Positions 24,231 to 32,243 of a stretch of 64,000 nt of DNA are shown here, in pieces; the first letter of the stretch is position 1; each line of letters opens with the position of its first letter. The stretch is from contig CACMYJ010000003.1 of NCBI GenBank assembly GCA_902617895.1, forward strand, positions 1 to 64,000, given 5' to 3'. The stretch comes from an uncultured Pelagibacteraceae bacterium. GTDB lineage: Bacteria > Pseudomonadota > Alphaproteobacteria > Pelagibacterales > Pelagibacteraceae. Under the pieces are notes generated by a model that had not been told where the DNA came from, did no database searches, and saw nothing but the letters and a program-made list of their open reading frames with translations. Position numbers and translations under genes: made by a program.

Positions 24231-25277
24231 TTAAGATTTAATTATATTTAAAAACGCTTCTACATCATCTGGATGAGTATTCCAGGCAGCAACTAATCTA
24301 ACAGCTTTATCTTCCCACTCATCATCGTTAATTTTGTAACCATGCGAATTAAATTGATCAATTATATTTTTTGGTATTTTGACAAAAACTTCATTTGCAT
24401 CTGTTGGGTAAGCTAATTCAATATTTTTGTGTTTCAGTAAACCTTGGCTTAATTTTTTCCCCATAGCATTTGCATGCTTTGCATTTTTTAACCAAACCTC
24501 ATTTGAGATATAAGCATCTAATTGAGCTGATACAAAACGCATCTTTGATAGTAAATGCCCTGCTCTTTTCATTAAAAAAGCTAAATTTCCAACCAACTCT
24601 GGTTTAAAAAAAATAATGGCTTCTGCTGCTAGGCATCCATTTTTAGTTGCTCCAAATGATAGTACATCAATTCCAGACTTCCATGTCATTTCTGCTGGAG
24701 TACAGTTTAATGAAACTAATGCATTTGCAAATCTTGCACCATCCATATGAATATTTAGATCATGTTTATGAGTAATCTCTGATATTTTTTTTATTTCATC
24801 TAAATTGTAAGCAACACCTGTTTCACACAATTGAGTAATACTTACTGATGAAGGTTGGGTATGATGTACCACACCTTTTCCAGAGATGTTTCTATCTAGT
24901 TCTTCTGCTGTTATTTTTCCATTATTACCGTCCAGATTAACTAACTTTGCACCTCCAGTATAAAATTCTGGAGCCCCACATTCATCTACATTTATATGGG
25001 AAAGTCTATGGCAATAGATATTTCCAAAAGAGGGTGTCATCGTTGATAAGGCTAAAGCATTAGCGGCTGTTCCTGAGGCTGTAGGAAAAACTACAACTTC
25101 TTTCTCAAATATTTCTGAAAATTTATTTTGTAAGTTTTTTGACAGCTCATCATTACCATATGGAGTTTTGTCTTCCTCATTATCTTTAAGAAGTGCATTT
25201 AAGACCTCTGGACATGCGCCTGTAACGTTATCTGAAGCAAATTTTACTCTTTCTCTTTTTGTTTTTATCTTTGTCAC
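24231..25277 (-). CDS. ltaE: low-specificity threonine aldolase (beta-eliminating lyase family)
   Basis: 348 residues from a GTG, two bases after the amidinotransferase stop. Pyridoxal-phosphate enzyme splitting threonine and related hydroxyamino acids to glycine and an aldehyde. The PLP lysine is Lys212 in LSFGATKNG. FASDNVTGACPEV at the N-terminus, FPTASGTAANALAL at 64-77 and NIHMDGARFANAL at about 175-187 are family motifs. In a glycine-dependent lineage such as SAR11 it could supply glycine. Phenylserine aldolase-like specificities cannot be excluded. Confidence 0.88.
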   Translation of the reverse strand: MTKIKTKRERVKFASDNVTGACPEVLNALLKDNEEDKTPYGNDELSKNLQNKFSEIFEKEVVVFPTASGTAANALALSTMTPSFGNIYCHRLSHINVDECGAPEFYTGGAKLVNLDGNNGKITAEELDRNISGKGVVHHTQPSSVSITQLCETGVAYNLDEIKKISEITHKHDLNIHMDGARFANALVSLNCTPAEMTWKSGIDVLSFGATKNGCLAAEAIIFFKPELVGNLAFLMKRAGHLLSKMRFVSAQLDAYISNEVWLKNAKHANAMGKKLSQGLLKHKNIELAYPTDANEVFVKIPKNIIDQFNSHGYKINDDEWEDKAVRLVAAWNTHPDDVEAFLNIIKS

Positions 25278-25279
25278 AA

Positions 25280-26395
25280 TTATTGTTTTGGAAAATAATC
25301 TTTTAATTCACCTTCTCTATAAACATCTGCTGTACAACAATGCAATCCACCGCCAAACGCATAAGCGTCTCTAAGCTCAACAGGAACAACCTCCATTCCT
25401 AATTTATCTAATTGTTCTGCTTGATATACTTCACTTTTTTCTACACATACAGTTTTAGGATCTAAAACTAAAACATTCATTGATAACCATGTTGAAGAGT
25501 AACATAGAGGTGGTGGTTCATTATGTGCAGGTTGAGCACTATCAATAATTTCCCAACCGTTATTTTCAAATAATTTTCTTTGCTCTTTAGGAAGTCTTCT
25601 TTGAGGATTATTAATTATTATACCCTCCTTGATAGGTGTAAAAGTTGCATCTATATGAATTGGATAAGGATCGCCTGGAAAATTTACTGCATGAACCCTG
25701 TGATCTTTATAATGTCTTTTTAACCAATCAATTCCTTTTAAATTTGTTGTAAAACCATGTTGTACTACTAAATCTTTACCAAACCTTAGAACGTCAGCAG
25801 CATCAAATAATGGCTCCTCTTCAGTGGTTACAAAATATTTATTTTCTGTCCATTCCAGTCTTTTTTGAATTCCTATTTTATCTGATAAGTAATCTTCTCT
25901 GTAATCCTCATCTGTTAATCTTGGTTTAGGAGCAGATTCGTGTCTCATATTTGGATCTGAATTATAATATTGTTTTAAAAGTGGTCGGTAGCATAAATAT
26001 TCAAACCATCGGCAACGATAACTCATCGTAGCCTCTAAAATTTCATTACCGACAGTTAACAAAACATCTCTCGGTGGCATACATCCAAACATCGTCTCCG
26101 CTTGCCAATCAGGTGTAGATGTTTTTTGATTAAAATCAATTGGGTCTGGTCTATCAACTTTAATCCCTCTTTTTTTTAATATATTTGAGAAATTATCTAA
26201 AAGCTGATTTGCTTTATCTACAGTATCTTTAGTTCTTGGACCAAATTTTCCTCTCATATCGCTGTCTTCAGGAACTTTGGCGTCAAGTGCTGGCTCAGGG
26301 GCAGGTATACAAGTGCCATCTGCTTTACCTACTATTACATGTTTCAATGGATCCCATTCATTCCAACTATTAACAATTACTTTTTCATTTATCAT
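25280..26395 (-). CDS. glycine amidinotransferase-like enzyme
   Basis: 371 residues of the amidinotransferase (AGAT) family. The likely nucleophile is the first Cys in GGGLHCCTADVYR near residue 354; the supporting catalytic-type residues are Asp in LFDAADVLRFGKD and His in PIHIDATF. VNSWNEWDPLKHVIVG at the N-terminus is characteristic. AGAT transfers the amidino group of arginine to glycine, but relatives use other acceptors. It lies between a threonine aldolase, which makes glycine, and an EamA exporter, all on one strand with gaps of 1-2 bases. Confidence 0.85.
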   Translation of the reverse strand: MINEKVIVNSWNEWDPLKHVIVGKADGTCIPAPEPALDAKVPEDSDMRGKFGPRTKDTVDKANQLLDNFSNILKKRGIKVDRPDPIDFNQKTSTPDWQAETMFGCMPPRDVLLTVGNEILEATMSYRCRWFEYLCYRPLLKQYYNSDPNMRHESAPKPRLTDEDYREDYLSDKIGIQKRLEWTENKYFVTTEEEPLFDAADVLRFGKDLVVQHGFTTNLKGIDWLKRHYKDHRVHAVNFPGDPYPIHIDATFTPIKEGIIINNPQRRLPKEQRKLFENNGWEIIDSAQPAHNEPPPLCYSSTWLSMNVLVLDPKTVCVEKSEVYQAEQLDKLGMEVVPVELRDAYAFGGGLHCCTADVYREGELKDYFPKQ

Positions 26396-26396
26396 T

Positions 26397-27302
26397 TTAA
26401 TTTAAACCTATAAATCTTCTATTAGACTGCATAATAAGGCTATAATAAAAAATTGACATAAAGATAAAAAACCCACCAATAATAGTATTAGTGGATGGGA
26501 CTTCATTAATTCCCATCCATGGTAACCACACCCAGAATATTCCACCTATAACCTCAGTCAGTGAGAGTAAAGTTAGATCAGCTGCTGGAATATTTTTTGA
26601 TCCAATTGAATACAAAATCAAACCCATACATACTAGAGTTCCATGAGTAGCAAATAAGGCTTCATTTTTTCCAGTAGATAAAAAATTAGCATCATTCGAC
26701 ATAAGTATTACAGCAGAAAATATGAAACAGAACAATCCCGCAAAGGCTACAGTAGTAAATTTTGGGGTTTCTTTTCTCCATCTAAGTGAAACAGAAAAAA
26801 TTGAGAAACCTACTGCAGAAATAAGTCCAAATACAAGCCCTGGCAATGAATTTTTACCAGAATTGTCAAAAGCCATTATACATATACCCGCTGCTGCAAC
26901 TATAATCGCAATCCATACTGTTAATGAAATTTTTTCTTTTAAAAACAAAAATCCTAATAATGCTGTTATAAATGGCATTGCCGCAAGACAAAGTAGAGTG
27001 ATAGCTGCTGTCGTATTAGTAATTGACCATATAAATGTTATCATTGCGGTACCAAGACCGATACCTCCAATTAAACCCGATATACCAATCTTAAAATAAT
27101 TTTTATAAAACTCTTTTCCCTCCTCAAGGAACAAATACATATTAAGCAAAAGAAAAATAACTATTCCTCTTGTAAATAAATATTGCCAAGGAACTGTTTC
27201 TGGCTGATCGATGTGTCTTACAACATATGGACCAAATGACCAAAAAATACCAGCAATTAATACCATTGGGATGGCTACTTTAGGATTTTTTAAGTTTAGC
27301 AT
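26397..27302 (-). CDS. EamA-domain (DMT superfamily) transporter
   Basis: 301 residues with about ten hydrophobic helices in two EamA repeats. FTRGIVIFLLLNMYL, TTAAITLLCLAAMPFITALLGFLFLKE and the second-repeat ADLTLLSLTEVIGGIFWVWLPW are the usual family blocks. First gene of a minus-strand run with the amidinotransferase and threonine aldolase, one base apart from the former, so it may carry a guanidino or amino acid compound. That substrate link is inferred from position alone. Confidence 0.83.
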   Translation of the reverse strand: MLNLKNPKVAIPMVLIAGIFWSFGPYVVRHIDQPETVPWQYLFTRGIVIFLLLNMYLFLEEGKEFYKNYFKIGISGLIGGIGLGTAMITFIWSITNTTAAITLLCLAAMPFITALLGFLFLKEKISLTVWIAIIVAAAGICIMAFDNSGKNSLPGLVFGLISAVGFSIFSVSLRWRKETPKFTTVAFAGLFCFIFSAVILMSNDANFLSTGKNEALFATHGTLVCMGLILYSIGSKNIPAADLTLLSLTEVIGGIFWVWLPWMGINEVPSTNTIIGGFFIFMSIFYYSLIMQSNRRFIGLN

Positions 27303-27380
27303 GTGCTATTTTTTTATTTAAGAAGTATGAAAATATAAATATAAATTTGTATAATAACAATCAAATAAATACTCAAATTA

Positions 27381-27776
27381 ATGGATATTAATATTTTAAA
27401 AATAGCTTCTGATACCAAAAACAATAAACATATTCATAACTTTACTCACTCGATGAAATATAAAAGTCAAATTTGTGGTGATGAGATTGAAATTTTTTTA
27501 ATTATTAAAGACAATGTTATAAAAGATTTTTCGTATCAGTCTCAGTCTTGCATTTATTGTAATGCATCTGCGAATTTAGCTACAAAAAATTTTAAGAAAA
27601 AAAGTAAAGAAAAAATAAAAAATTTTTTAAAATTATTAGATCGGTTTAATGATAAAAAAAATATATCATTTCCAAGTGAATGGAAAGAGTTTAAAAAAAT
27701 TTTTGATAAAAAAAATTATGCACGGAAAGAATGTTTAACTCTTCCAATAAAAGCTTTAAAAAAGGTAATACAATAA
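27381..27776 (+). CDS. IscU/SufU-like iron-sulfur scaffold protein
   Basis: 131 residues. Three conserved cysteine positions of the IscU/SufU fold are seen: Cys32 in SQICGDE, Cys57 in QSQSCIYC (with an additional Cys60) and Cys118 in ARKECLTLP. CGDEIEIFLIIKDNVIKDFSYQ matches the scaffold's beta-sheet part. In SufU these cysteines hold zinc or a nascent cluster. The protein is lysine-rich and divergent, so it may be a dedicated sulfur or cluster carrier rather than the main scaffold. It abuts an HPP-family membrane protein. Confidence 0.72.
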   Translation: MDINILKIASDTKNNKHIHNFTHSMKYKSQICGDEIEIFLIIKDNVIKDFSYQSQSCIYCNASANLATKNFKKKSKEKIKNFLKLLDRFNDKKNISFPSEWKEFKKIFDKKNYARKECLTLPIKALKKVIQ

Positions 27777-28238
27777 ATGAACAAAGATAAAATTATTAAA
27801 TCCTTTTTAGCATTGATTTTTACAACTATAACAATTGGTATACTCACTTTATTGACTTATAAAACTAATTTTGGACTTTTTTTGATTGCATCATTTGGAT
27901 CCTCAATGGTTCTTTTATACGGTTACCCAGAAAGTCCATTTGCTAAACCTAAAAATATATTATTTGGTCACCTAGTAACTTCAGCAATTGGAATTCTATT
28001 TTATAATTTTATCCCATTGCCAATTTATATATCGATACCTTTAGCGGTAGGTCTTGGTGTTGGACTGATGATTTTGCTAGATGTAACCCACCCTCCAGCT
28101 GGAGGAAATCCTATTATAGTCATATTGGGCTCAGTATCGTTTGATTATTTATTCTTCCCAATATTAACCGGATGTTTGATTATAATAGTCTTTGGAATTA
28201 TTCTGAATAAATTCGTTGCTAAAAAGAAATACCCCTAA
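27777..28238 (+). CDS. HPP family membrane protein
   Basis: 153 residues with four or five transmembrane helices. The signature VTHPPAGGNP at about 103-112 gives the family its name. FGSSMVLLYGYPESPFAKPKNILFGH at about 40-65 is the other conserved block. HPP proteins of some cyanobacteria and plastids act in nitrite uptake, but function elsewhere is unknown. The ATG follows the stop of the IscU-like gene with no spacing, indicating a two-gene unit. Confidence 0.85.
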   Translation: MNKDKIIKSFLALIFTTITIGILTLLTYKTNFGLFLIASFGSSMVLLYGYPESPFAKPKNILFGHLVTSAIGILFYNFIPLPIYISIPLAVGLGVGLMILLDVTHPPAGGNPIIVILGSVSFDYLFFPILTGCLIIIVFGIILNKFVAKKKYP

Positions 28239-28253
28239 TCAACTACTATTCGT

Positions 28254-28283
28254 TTGATTGATGTTCTAATTTTATGCTACACT
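28254..28283 (+). promoter_or_regulatory. probable promoter of formate dehydrogenase
   Basis: TTGATT at 28254-28259 and TACACT at 28278-28283 are separated by 18 bases, with TATG just before the second hexamer. A 5' leader of about 50 bases follows and includes AGGAGA at 28329-28334 just before the ATG at 28338, one of the clearest ribosome sites in the window. This fits strong expression of the gene. Confidence 0.5.
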
Positions 28284-28337
28284 TTCATAAGAAAATATCT
28301 ATAGAGAGATTTTAAAACATAAATATTAGGAGAAAAA

Positions 28338-29537
28338 ATGAAAGTACTTTGCGTGTTATATGATGATCCTAAAGGTGGTATGCCAAAAGCTTACCCTTTA
28401 TCAGATCTTCCAAAATTAGAAAAATATCCTGATGGAATGACTTTACCTAGTCCAAAAGGTAGGGATTTCACACCTGGAGAATTATTAGGATGTGTATCTG
28501 GTGAATTAGGATTAAGAAAATTTTTAGAGAGCAATGGTCATGAGTTAGTTGTAACTAATAGTAAAGATGGAGAAGGGTGCGAGGCTGATAAACATATAGT
28601 CGATGCAGATATAGTTATTTCTCAACCATTCTTTCCTTATTATTTAACAAAAGAAAAGATTGAGAAAGCAAAAAACTTGAAAATGGCAATAACTGCAGGA
28701 ATTGGATCAGATCACGTAGATTTACAAGCAGCAATGGATCATAAAATTGATGTCGTAGAAGTTACTTTCTGTAACTCAAGATCAGTTGCTGAGCATATAG
28801 TAATGATGATAGTTTCACTTGTTAGAGATTACCATAACCAACATCGAATCGTTAATGAAGGTGGATGGAATATTGCAGATGCAGTTCAAAGATCTTACGA
28901 TGTTGAGGGAATGCACATTGGAACTGTTGCAGCTGGAAGAATTGGGTTAGATGCATTAAGAAAAATGAAACCATTTGATGTACATCTTCATTATTTTGAT
29001 AGACATAGATTACCTGAGTCAGTTGAAAAAGAGTTAAATCTTACTTTTCATGAAACCGTAGAGTCTATGGTTAAAGTATGTGATGTTGTTACAATTAACT
29101 GCCCTCTTCATCCTGAAACAGAAAATTTATTTGATGATGAAATGATATCTAAAATGAAAAAAGGTGCATATATTGTAAATACAGCAAGAGGTAAAATTTG
29201 TAATAGAGATGCAATAGCAAAAGCCTTAAAGAGTGGGCAATTAAGTGGATATGCGGGAGATGTATGGTTTCCTCAACCAGCTCCAAACGACCACGTGTGG
29301 AGAACAATGCCAAACCATGGAATGACACCTCATACTTCTGGAACATCACTATCTGCTCAAGCTAGATATGCTGATGGTGTAAGAGAAATCTTGGAATGTT
29401 TCTTCGAAGGTAGTGAAATACGTAACCAATACTTGATTGTTAAAGATGGACAATTAGCTGGAATGGGTGCGCATTCTTATAGTAAAGGAAGCGCTACCGG
29501 TGGTTCAGAAGAAGCGGCAAAATATCAAAAAAAATAG
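28338..29537 (+). CDS. fdh: NAD-dependent formate dehydrogenase
   Basis: 399 residues, almost exactly the length of the Pseudomonas sp. 101 enzyme. Oxidises formate to CO2 with NAD. Arg284, Gln313, His332 and the NAD-selecting Asp221 (YFDRHRLP) fall at the same numbers as in that enzyme, and the PHTSGTSLSAQ motif is present. The glycine loop here reads VAAGRIG. It belongs to the D-2-hydroxyacid dehydrogenase superfamily and is metal-free. In SAR11 it would be the last energy-yielding step of methyl and one-carbon oxidation. A clear AGGAGA site precedes the ATG. Confidence 0.95.
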   Translation: MKVLCVLYDDPKGGMPKAYPLSDLPKLEKYPDGMTLPSPKGRDFTPGELLGCVSGELGLRKFLESNGHELVVTNSKDGEGCEADKHIVDADIVISQPFFPYYLTKEKIEKAKNLKMAITAGIGSDHVDLQAAMDHKIDVVEVTFCNSRSVAEHIVMMIVSLVRDYHNQHRIVNEGGWNIADAVQRSYDVEGMHIGTVAAGRIGLDALRKMKPFDVHLHYFDRHRLPESVEKELNLTFHETVESMVKVCDVVTINCPLHPETENLFDDEMISKMKKGAYIVNTARGKICNRDAIAKALKSGQLSGYAGDVWFPQPAPNDHVWRTMPNHGMTPHTSGTSLSAQARYADGVREILECFFEGSEIRNQYLIVKDGQLAGMGAHSYSKGSATGGSEEAAKYQKK

Positions 29538-29555
29538 AGTTTTAAATAGAAATTA

Positions 29556-29593
29556 TTAAAGGTAAGCTATCATTAATTAGATAGCTACCTTTA
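29556..29593 (+). promoter_or_regulatory. long hairpin touching the msrA start codon
   Basis: TTAAAGGTAAGCTATC (29556-29571) pairs with GATAGCTACCTTTAA (29580-29594) with one bulged A and an eight-base loop. The right arm runs into the ATG of msrA at 29594. There is no T-run outside the stem on the plus strand. It could end the fdh message, or hold the msrA ribosome site in a closed state, since any Shine-Dalgarno sequence would lie inside the stem. Confidence 0.6.
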
Positions 29594-30172
29594 ATGAAAA
29601 AATTTTTATCAATAATTTTCATTCTTATTTCTTCAACGAGTTTTGCAAATTCACCAAATTTTGAAAAAGCCTATTTTGCTGGAGGATGCTTTTGGTGTAT
29701 GGAAGAGTCTTTTGAAAATATTCTTGGTGTTTCAAAAGTTATCTCTGGCTATTCAGGTGGCACTACCGAAAATCCAACTTATAAAGAAGTTACATATGGA
29801 AACACAGGTCATTTTGAGGTTATTGAAGTCATATATATTCCAGAAGTAGTTAGCTATAAAAAACTCTTAGAAGAATTCTGGGTAAATATTGATCCATTTG
29901 ATGCTGCAGGACAATTTTGTGACAAGGGATATAGTTATAGATCAGTGGCATTTTATCAAAATGATGAGCAAAAAAACCTAATAGAAAATAGTATTAAGGA
30001 AATAGAGAAAAAATTTAAAAAAAAAGTAGTAACTTATGTAAGAAAATTTGATAAATTTTACATGGCAGAGGCTGTTCATCAAGATTATTACCAAATAAAT
30101 TTTCTTAATTACTTAAGATATAAAAAAGGATGTAGACGCGAAGCAATATTAAATAGTATTTGGGGGTCTTAA
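29594..30172 (+). CDS. msrA: peptide methionine-S-sulfoxide reductase, secreted
   Basis: 192 residues. Catalytic Cys32 lies in GGCFWCMEESF, followed by VISGYSGGTTENPTYKEV and HFEVIEV, the standard MsrA core. A signal peptide at 1-18 (MKKFLSIIFILISSTSFA) sends it to the periplasm, unlike the usual cytoplasmic enzyme. It repairs oxidised methionine in exported proteins. A resolving cysteine is available in QFCDKGYSYRS or near the C-terminus (KKGC). The next gene starts one base after its stop. Confidence 0.92.
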   Translation: MKKFLSIIFILISSTSFANSPNFEKAYFAGGCFWCMEESFENILGVSKVISGYSGGTTENPTYKEVTYGNTGHFEVIEVIYIPEVVSYKKLLEEFWVNIDPFDAAGQFCDKGYSYRSVAFYQNDEQKNLIENSIKEIEKKFKKKVVTYVRKFDKFYMAEAVHQDYYQINFLNYLRYKKGCRREAILNSIWGS

Positions 30173-30173
30173 A

Positions 30174-31181
30174 ATGTCTGTGGTTAGTAAATACGTATCT
30201 TTAAAAAATTATATTCCAACTGGATTACCAAAAGAAACAGATTTTGAAATAAAATCAAAAGAAATTTCAATGAATGATGAAAAAAATGTCTTAGTGTCAA
30301 ATTCATGGATATCAGTTGATCCATATATGCGTGCAAGAATGACTGAGAGAAAAAATTATAAACCACCATTTAAAATCGGCGAGGAAATGGAAGGGTATGC
30401 AATCGGTAAAGTAGAACTCTCAAATGATAAAGATTTTAGTGTTGGAGATTTAGTATTTAGCAGTCTTGGTATGAGAGATAAATTTGTTTGTAGTTCTGAT
30501 GAACTAAAGAAACTAAAACCAATTGATATGCCTATACAGTCGTACTTAGGTCCACTTGGAATGACAGGTCATACAGCTTATATAGGTCTGTTAAAACACG
30601 GTGAATTAAAACCTGGACAGACAGTTTTAGTCTCCTCTGCTGGAGGGAGTGTTGGATCCACAGTTTGTCAAATTGCAAAAAATCTTGGTTGTAAAGTTAT
30701 TGCAAGCACAGGGTCTGATGAAAAAGTTGATTGGTTAAAAAATGAATTAAAAGTTGATCATGCTTTTAATTATAAGAAAGTAGAAAACCTTGTGTTACAT
30801 TTTAAGGAAATTTGTCCTGATGGTTTTGATCTTTATTTCGATAATGTTGGTGGAGATTTTTTAGAGTCCGCTATTTTCCAAATGAAAACATATGGTCGTA
30901 TTGTGATTTGTGGAAGAATTTCTCAAATGAATGCAACAAATCCTGGATCTGGTTTGAAAAATATGGCTTATGTTTTAGTAAAAAGACTTACAATTAAAGG
31001 ATTTCTTATTTTTGATCACGATAATGAAAGAGAGCCATTTGAAACTGAAATGTCGAAATGGTTGGCGGATGGTAAAATAAAATTTAGAGAAACTATCTAC
31101 GAAGGAATAGAGAATGCTCCAAAGTCATTTATTGATTTATTAAACGGTAAAAATATTGGCAAAATGCTTGTCAAAATTTAG
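30174..31181 (+). CDS. NADP-dependent medium-chain oxidoreductase (CurA/prostaglandin-reductase type)
   Basis: 335 residues. Zinc-independent medium-chain dehydrogenase: SWISVDPYMRARM at about 42-54, LGPLGMTGHTAYIGL at about 124-138, and the nucleotide loop VSSAGGSVGSTVCQIAK at about 152-168. The family reduces alpha,beta-unsaturated aldehydes and ketones with NADPH, so detoxification of lipid-peroxide products is likely. It follows the oxidative-repair gene msrA with a one-base gap, which agrees with such a role. Confidence 0.87.
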   Translation: MSVVSKYVSLKNYIPTGLPKETDFEIKSKEISMNDEKNVLVSNSWISVDPYMRARMTERKNYKPPFKIGEEMEGYAIGKVELSNDKDFSVGDLVFSSLGMRDKFVCSSDELKKLKPIDMPIQSYLGPLGMTGHTAYIGLLKHGELKPGQTVLVSSAGGSVGSTVCQIAKNLGCKVIASTGSDEKVDWLKNELKVDHAFNYKKVENLVLHFKEICPDGFDLYFDNVGGDFLESAIFQMKTYGRIVICGRISQMNATNPGSGLKNMAYVLVKRLTIKGFLIFDHDNEREPFETEMSKWLADGKIKFRETIYEGIENAPKSFIDLLNGKNIGKMLVKI

Positions 31182-31214
31182 TTTAGAAAATTTGTGACTT
31201 AAAATCCTCAATAA

Positions 31215-32063
31215 ATGATTAAAACATTTCCTTTACTATTTATATTGCTATGGTCATCCGCATTCATCTCAGGTGATATTATAGTTCAGAATGCATCACC
31301 TTTTGCAGCACTTGCCTTTAGATTTGGAATTGTAACTATAGGTTTCTTCTTATTCGCTTTACTTAAAAAAGATATAATTTTTACAAAAGTGAGATATATA
31401 TTGGAGAGCATAACTACAGGTGTATTATTTCATGGATTATATCTTGGTGGTTGTTGGTACGCGTTTCATGTAGGGGTCCCTGCAAGTGTTGTAGCTTTAA
31501 TAGTTACTCTTCAGCCAATATTAACTAACTTATTATCAGGACCAATTTATAAAGAAGTAATTGGGTGGAGACAGTGGGTTGGTATTATATTTGGTTTTAT
31601 TGGCTCTTTACTAGTGCTTGGGGTAGATTTTGGAGATGAGTTCCCAAAGGATGGACTTGTAACTTGTTTTATTGCTCTTGCTGCAATTACTACAGGAACT
31701 TTGTGGCAAAAAAAATTAAGTGGTAATGTTCCATTATCAGTTAATAATGGATTTCAAGCTTTTGGGGGCTGTGCTTTTAATTTAATTTTAATATTAACAT
31801 TTGAAACTCCTTATATAAATTTTACAACAGGATTTTTATTAGGAATGACACATCAAATTATTCTTGTGTCATTTGGAGCCTTCACAATTTTAATGTTTTT
31901 AATAAAAGCAGGCTCAGTTAGTAAAACTTCAACATTATTTTTTCTTGTCCCACCTACAACTGCTGTGATGGCCTATTTATTTTTAGGAGAAAAATTATCT
32001 AATATTGATATAGCAGGATTTATACTTGCAACAATTGGCGTTTATATTGCAACTAGAAAGTAA
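31215..32063 (+). CDS. EamA-domain (DMT superfamily) transporter
   Basis: 282 residues, starting TFPLLFILLWSSAFISGDI, a common N-terminal signature of the RhaT/EamA carriers. It has two repeats of about five helices; blocks include VPASVVALIVTLQPILTNLLSG and SVSKTSTLFFLVPPTTAVMAYLFLGE. Probably a metabolite exporter of unknown substrate. It is the third of four EamA carriers in the window. The next small membrane gene starts on the base after its stop. Confidence 0.85.
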   Translation: MIKTFPLLFILLWSSAFISGDIIVQNASPFAALAFRFGIVTIGFFLFALLKKDIIFTKVRYILESITTGVLFHGLYLGGCWYAFHVGVPASVVALIVTLQPILTNLLSGPIYKEVIGWRQWVGIIFGFIGSLLVLGVDFGDEFPKDGLVTCFIALAAITTGTLWQKKLSGNVPLSVNNGFQAFGGCAFNLILILTFETPYINFTTGFLLGMTHQIILVSFGAFTILMFLIKAGSVSKTSTLFFLVPPTTAVMAYLFLGEKLSNIDIAGFILATIGVYIATRK

Positions 32064-32243
32064 GTGAAAATTTTAAAATTTATAAAAAAATTTTATCGAC
32101 CTTTTGTGTTAACTTATCTTTTTTTTTCAATTGGGATAAGTTTTTATCCATCCTTTGAATTTTACTCGTTTAAAGGACAATTATTGATTTTAGCTGTATC
32201 TATATTTAACGGAATACTAGGAGTTTATATTAAAAAATTATAA
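32064..32243 (+). CDS. 59-residue two-span membrane protein, unknown function
   Basis: GTG at 32064 directly after the EamA stop opens 59 codons to TAA at 32241-32243. A basic N-terminus (MKILKFIKKFYRP) is followed by hydrophobic segments at about 14-30 and 38-55, ending YIKKL. The 3' end overlaps the convergent FAD oxidoreductase by six bases. The exact abutment and the well-formed positive-inside topology favour a real gene; no family is recognised. Confidence 0.6.
   Translation: MKILKFIKKFYRPFVLTYLFFSIGISFYPSFEFYSFKGQLLILAVSIFNGILGVYIKKL

Noticed and set aside
28239-28337. Riboswitch before formate dehydrogenase
   Set aside because: The leader is about 50 bases, AT-rich, and lacks the conserved cores of the glycine, SAM or other riboswitches I know from SAR11.
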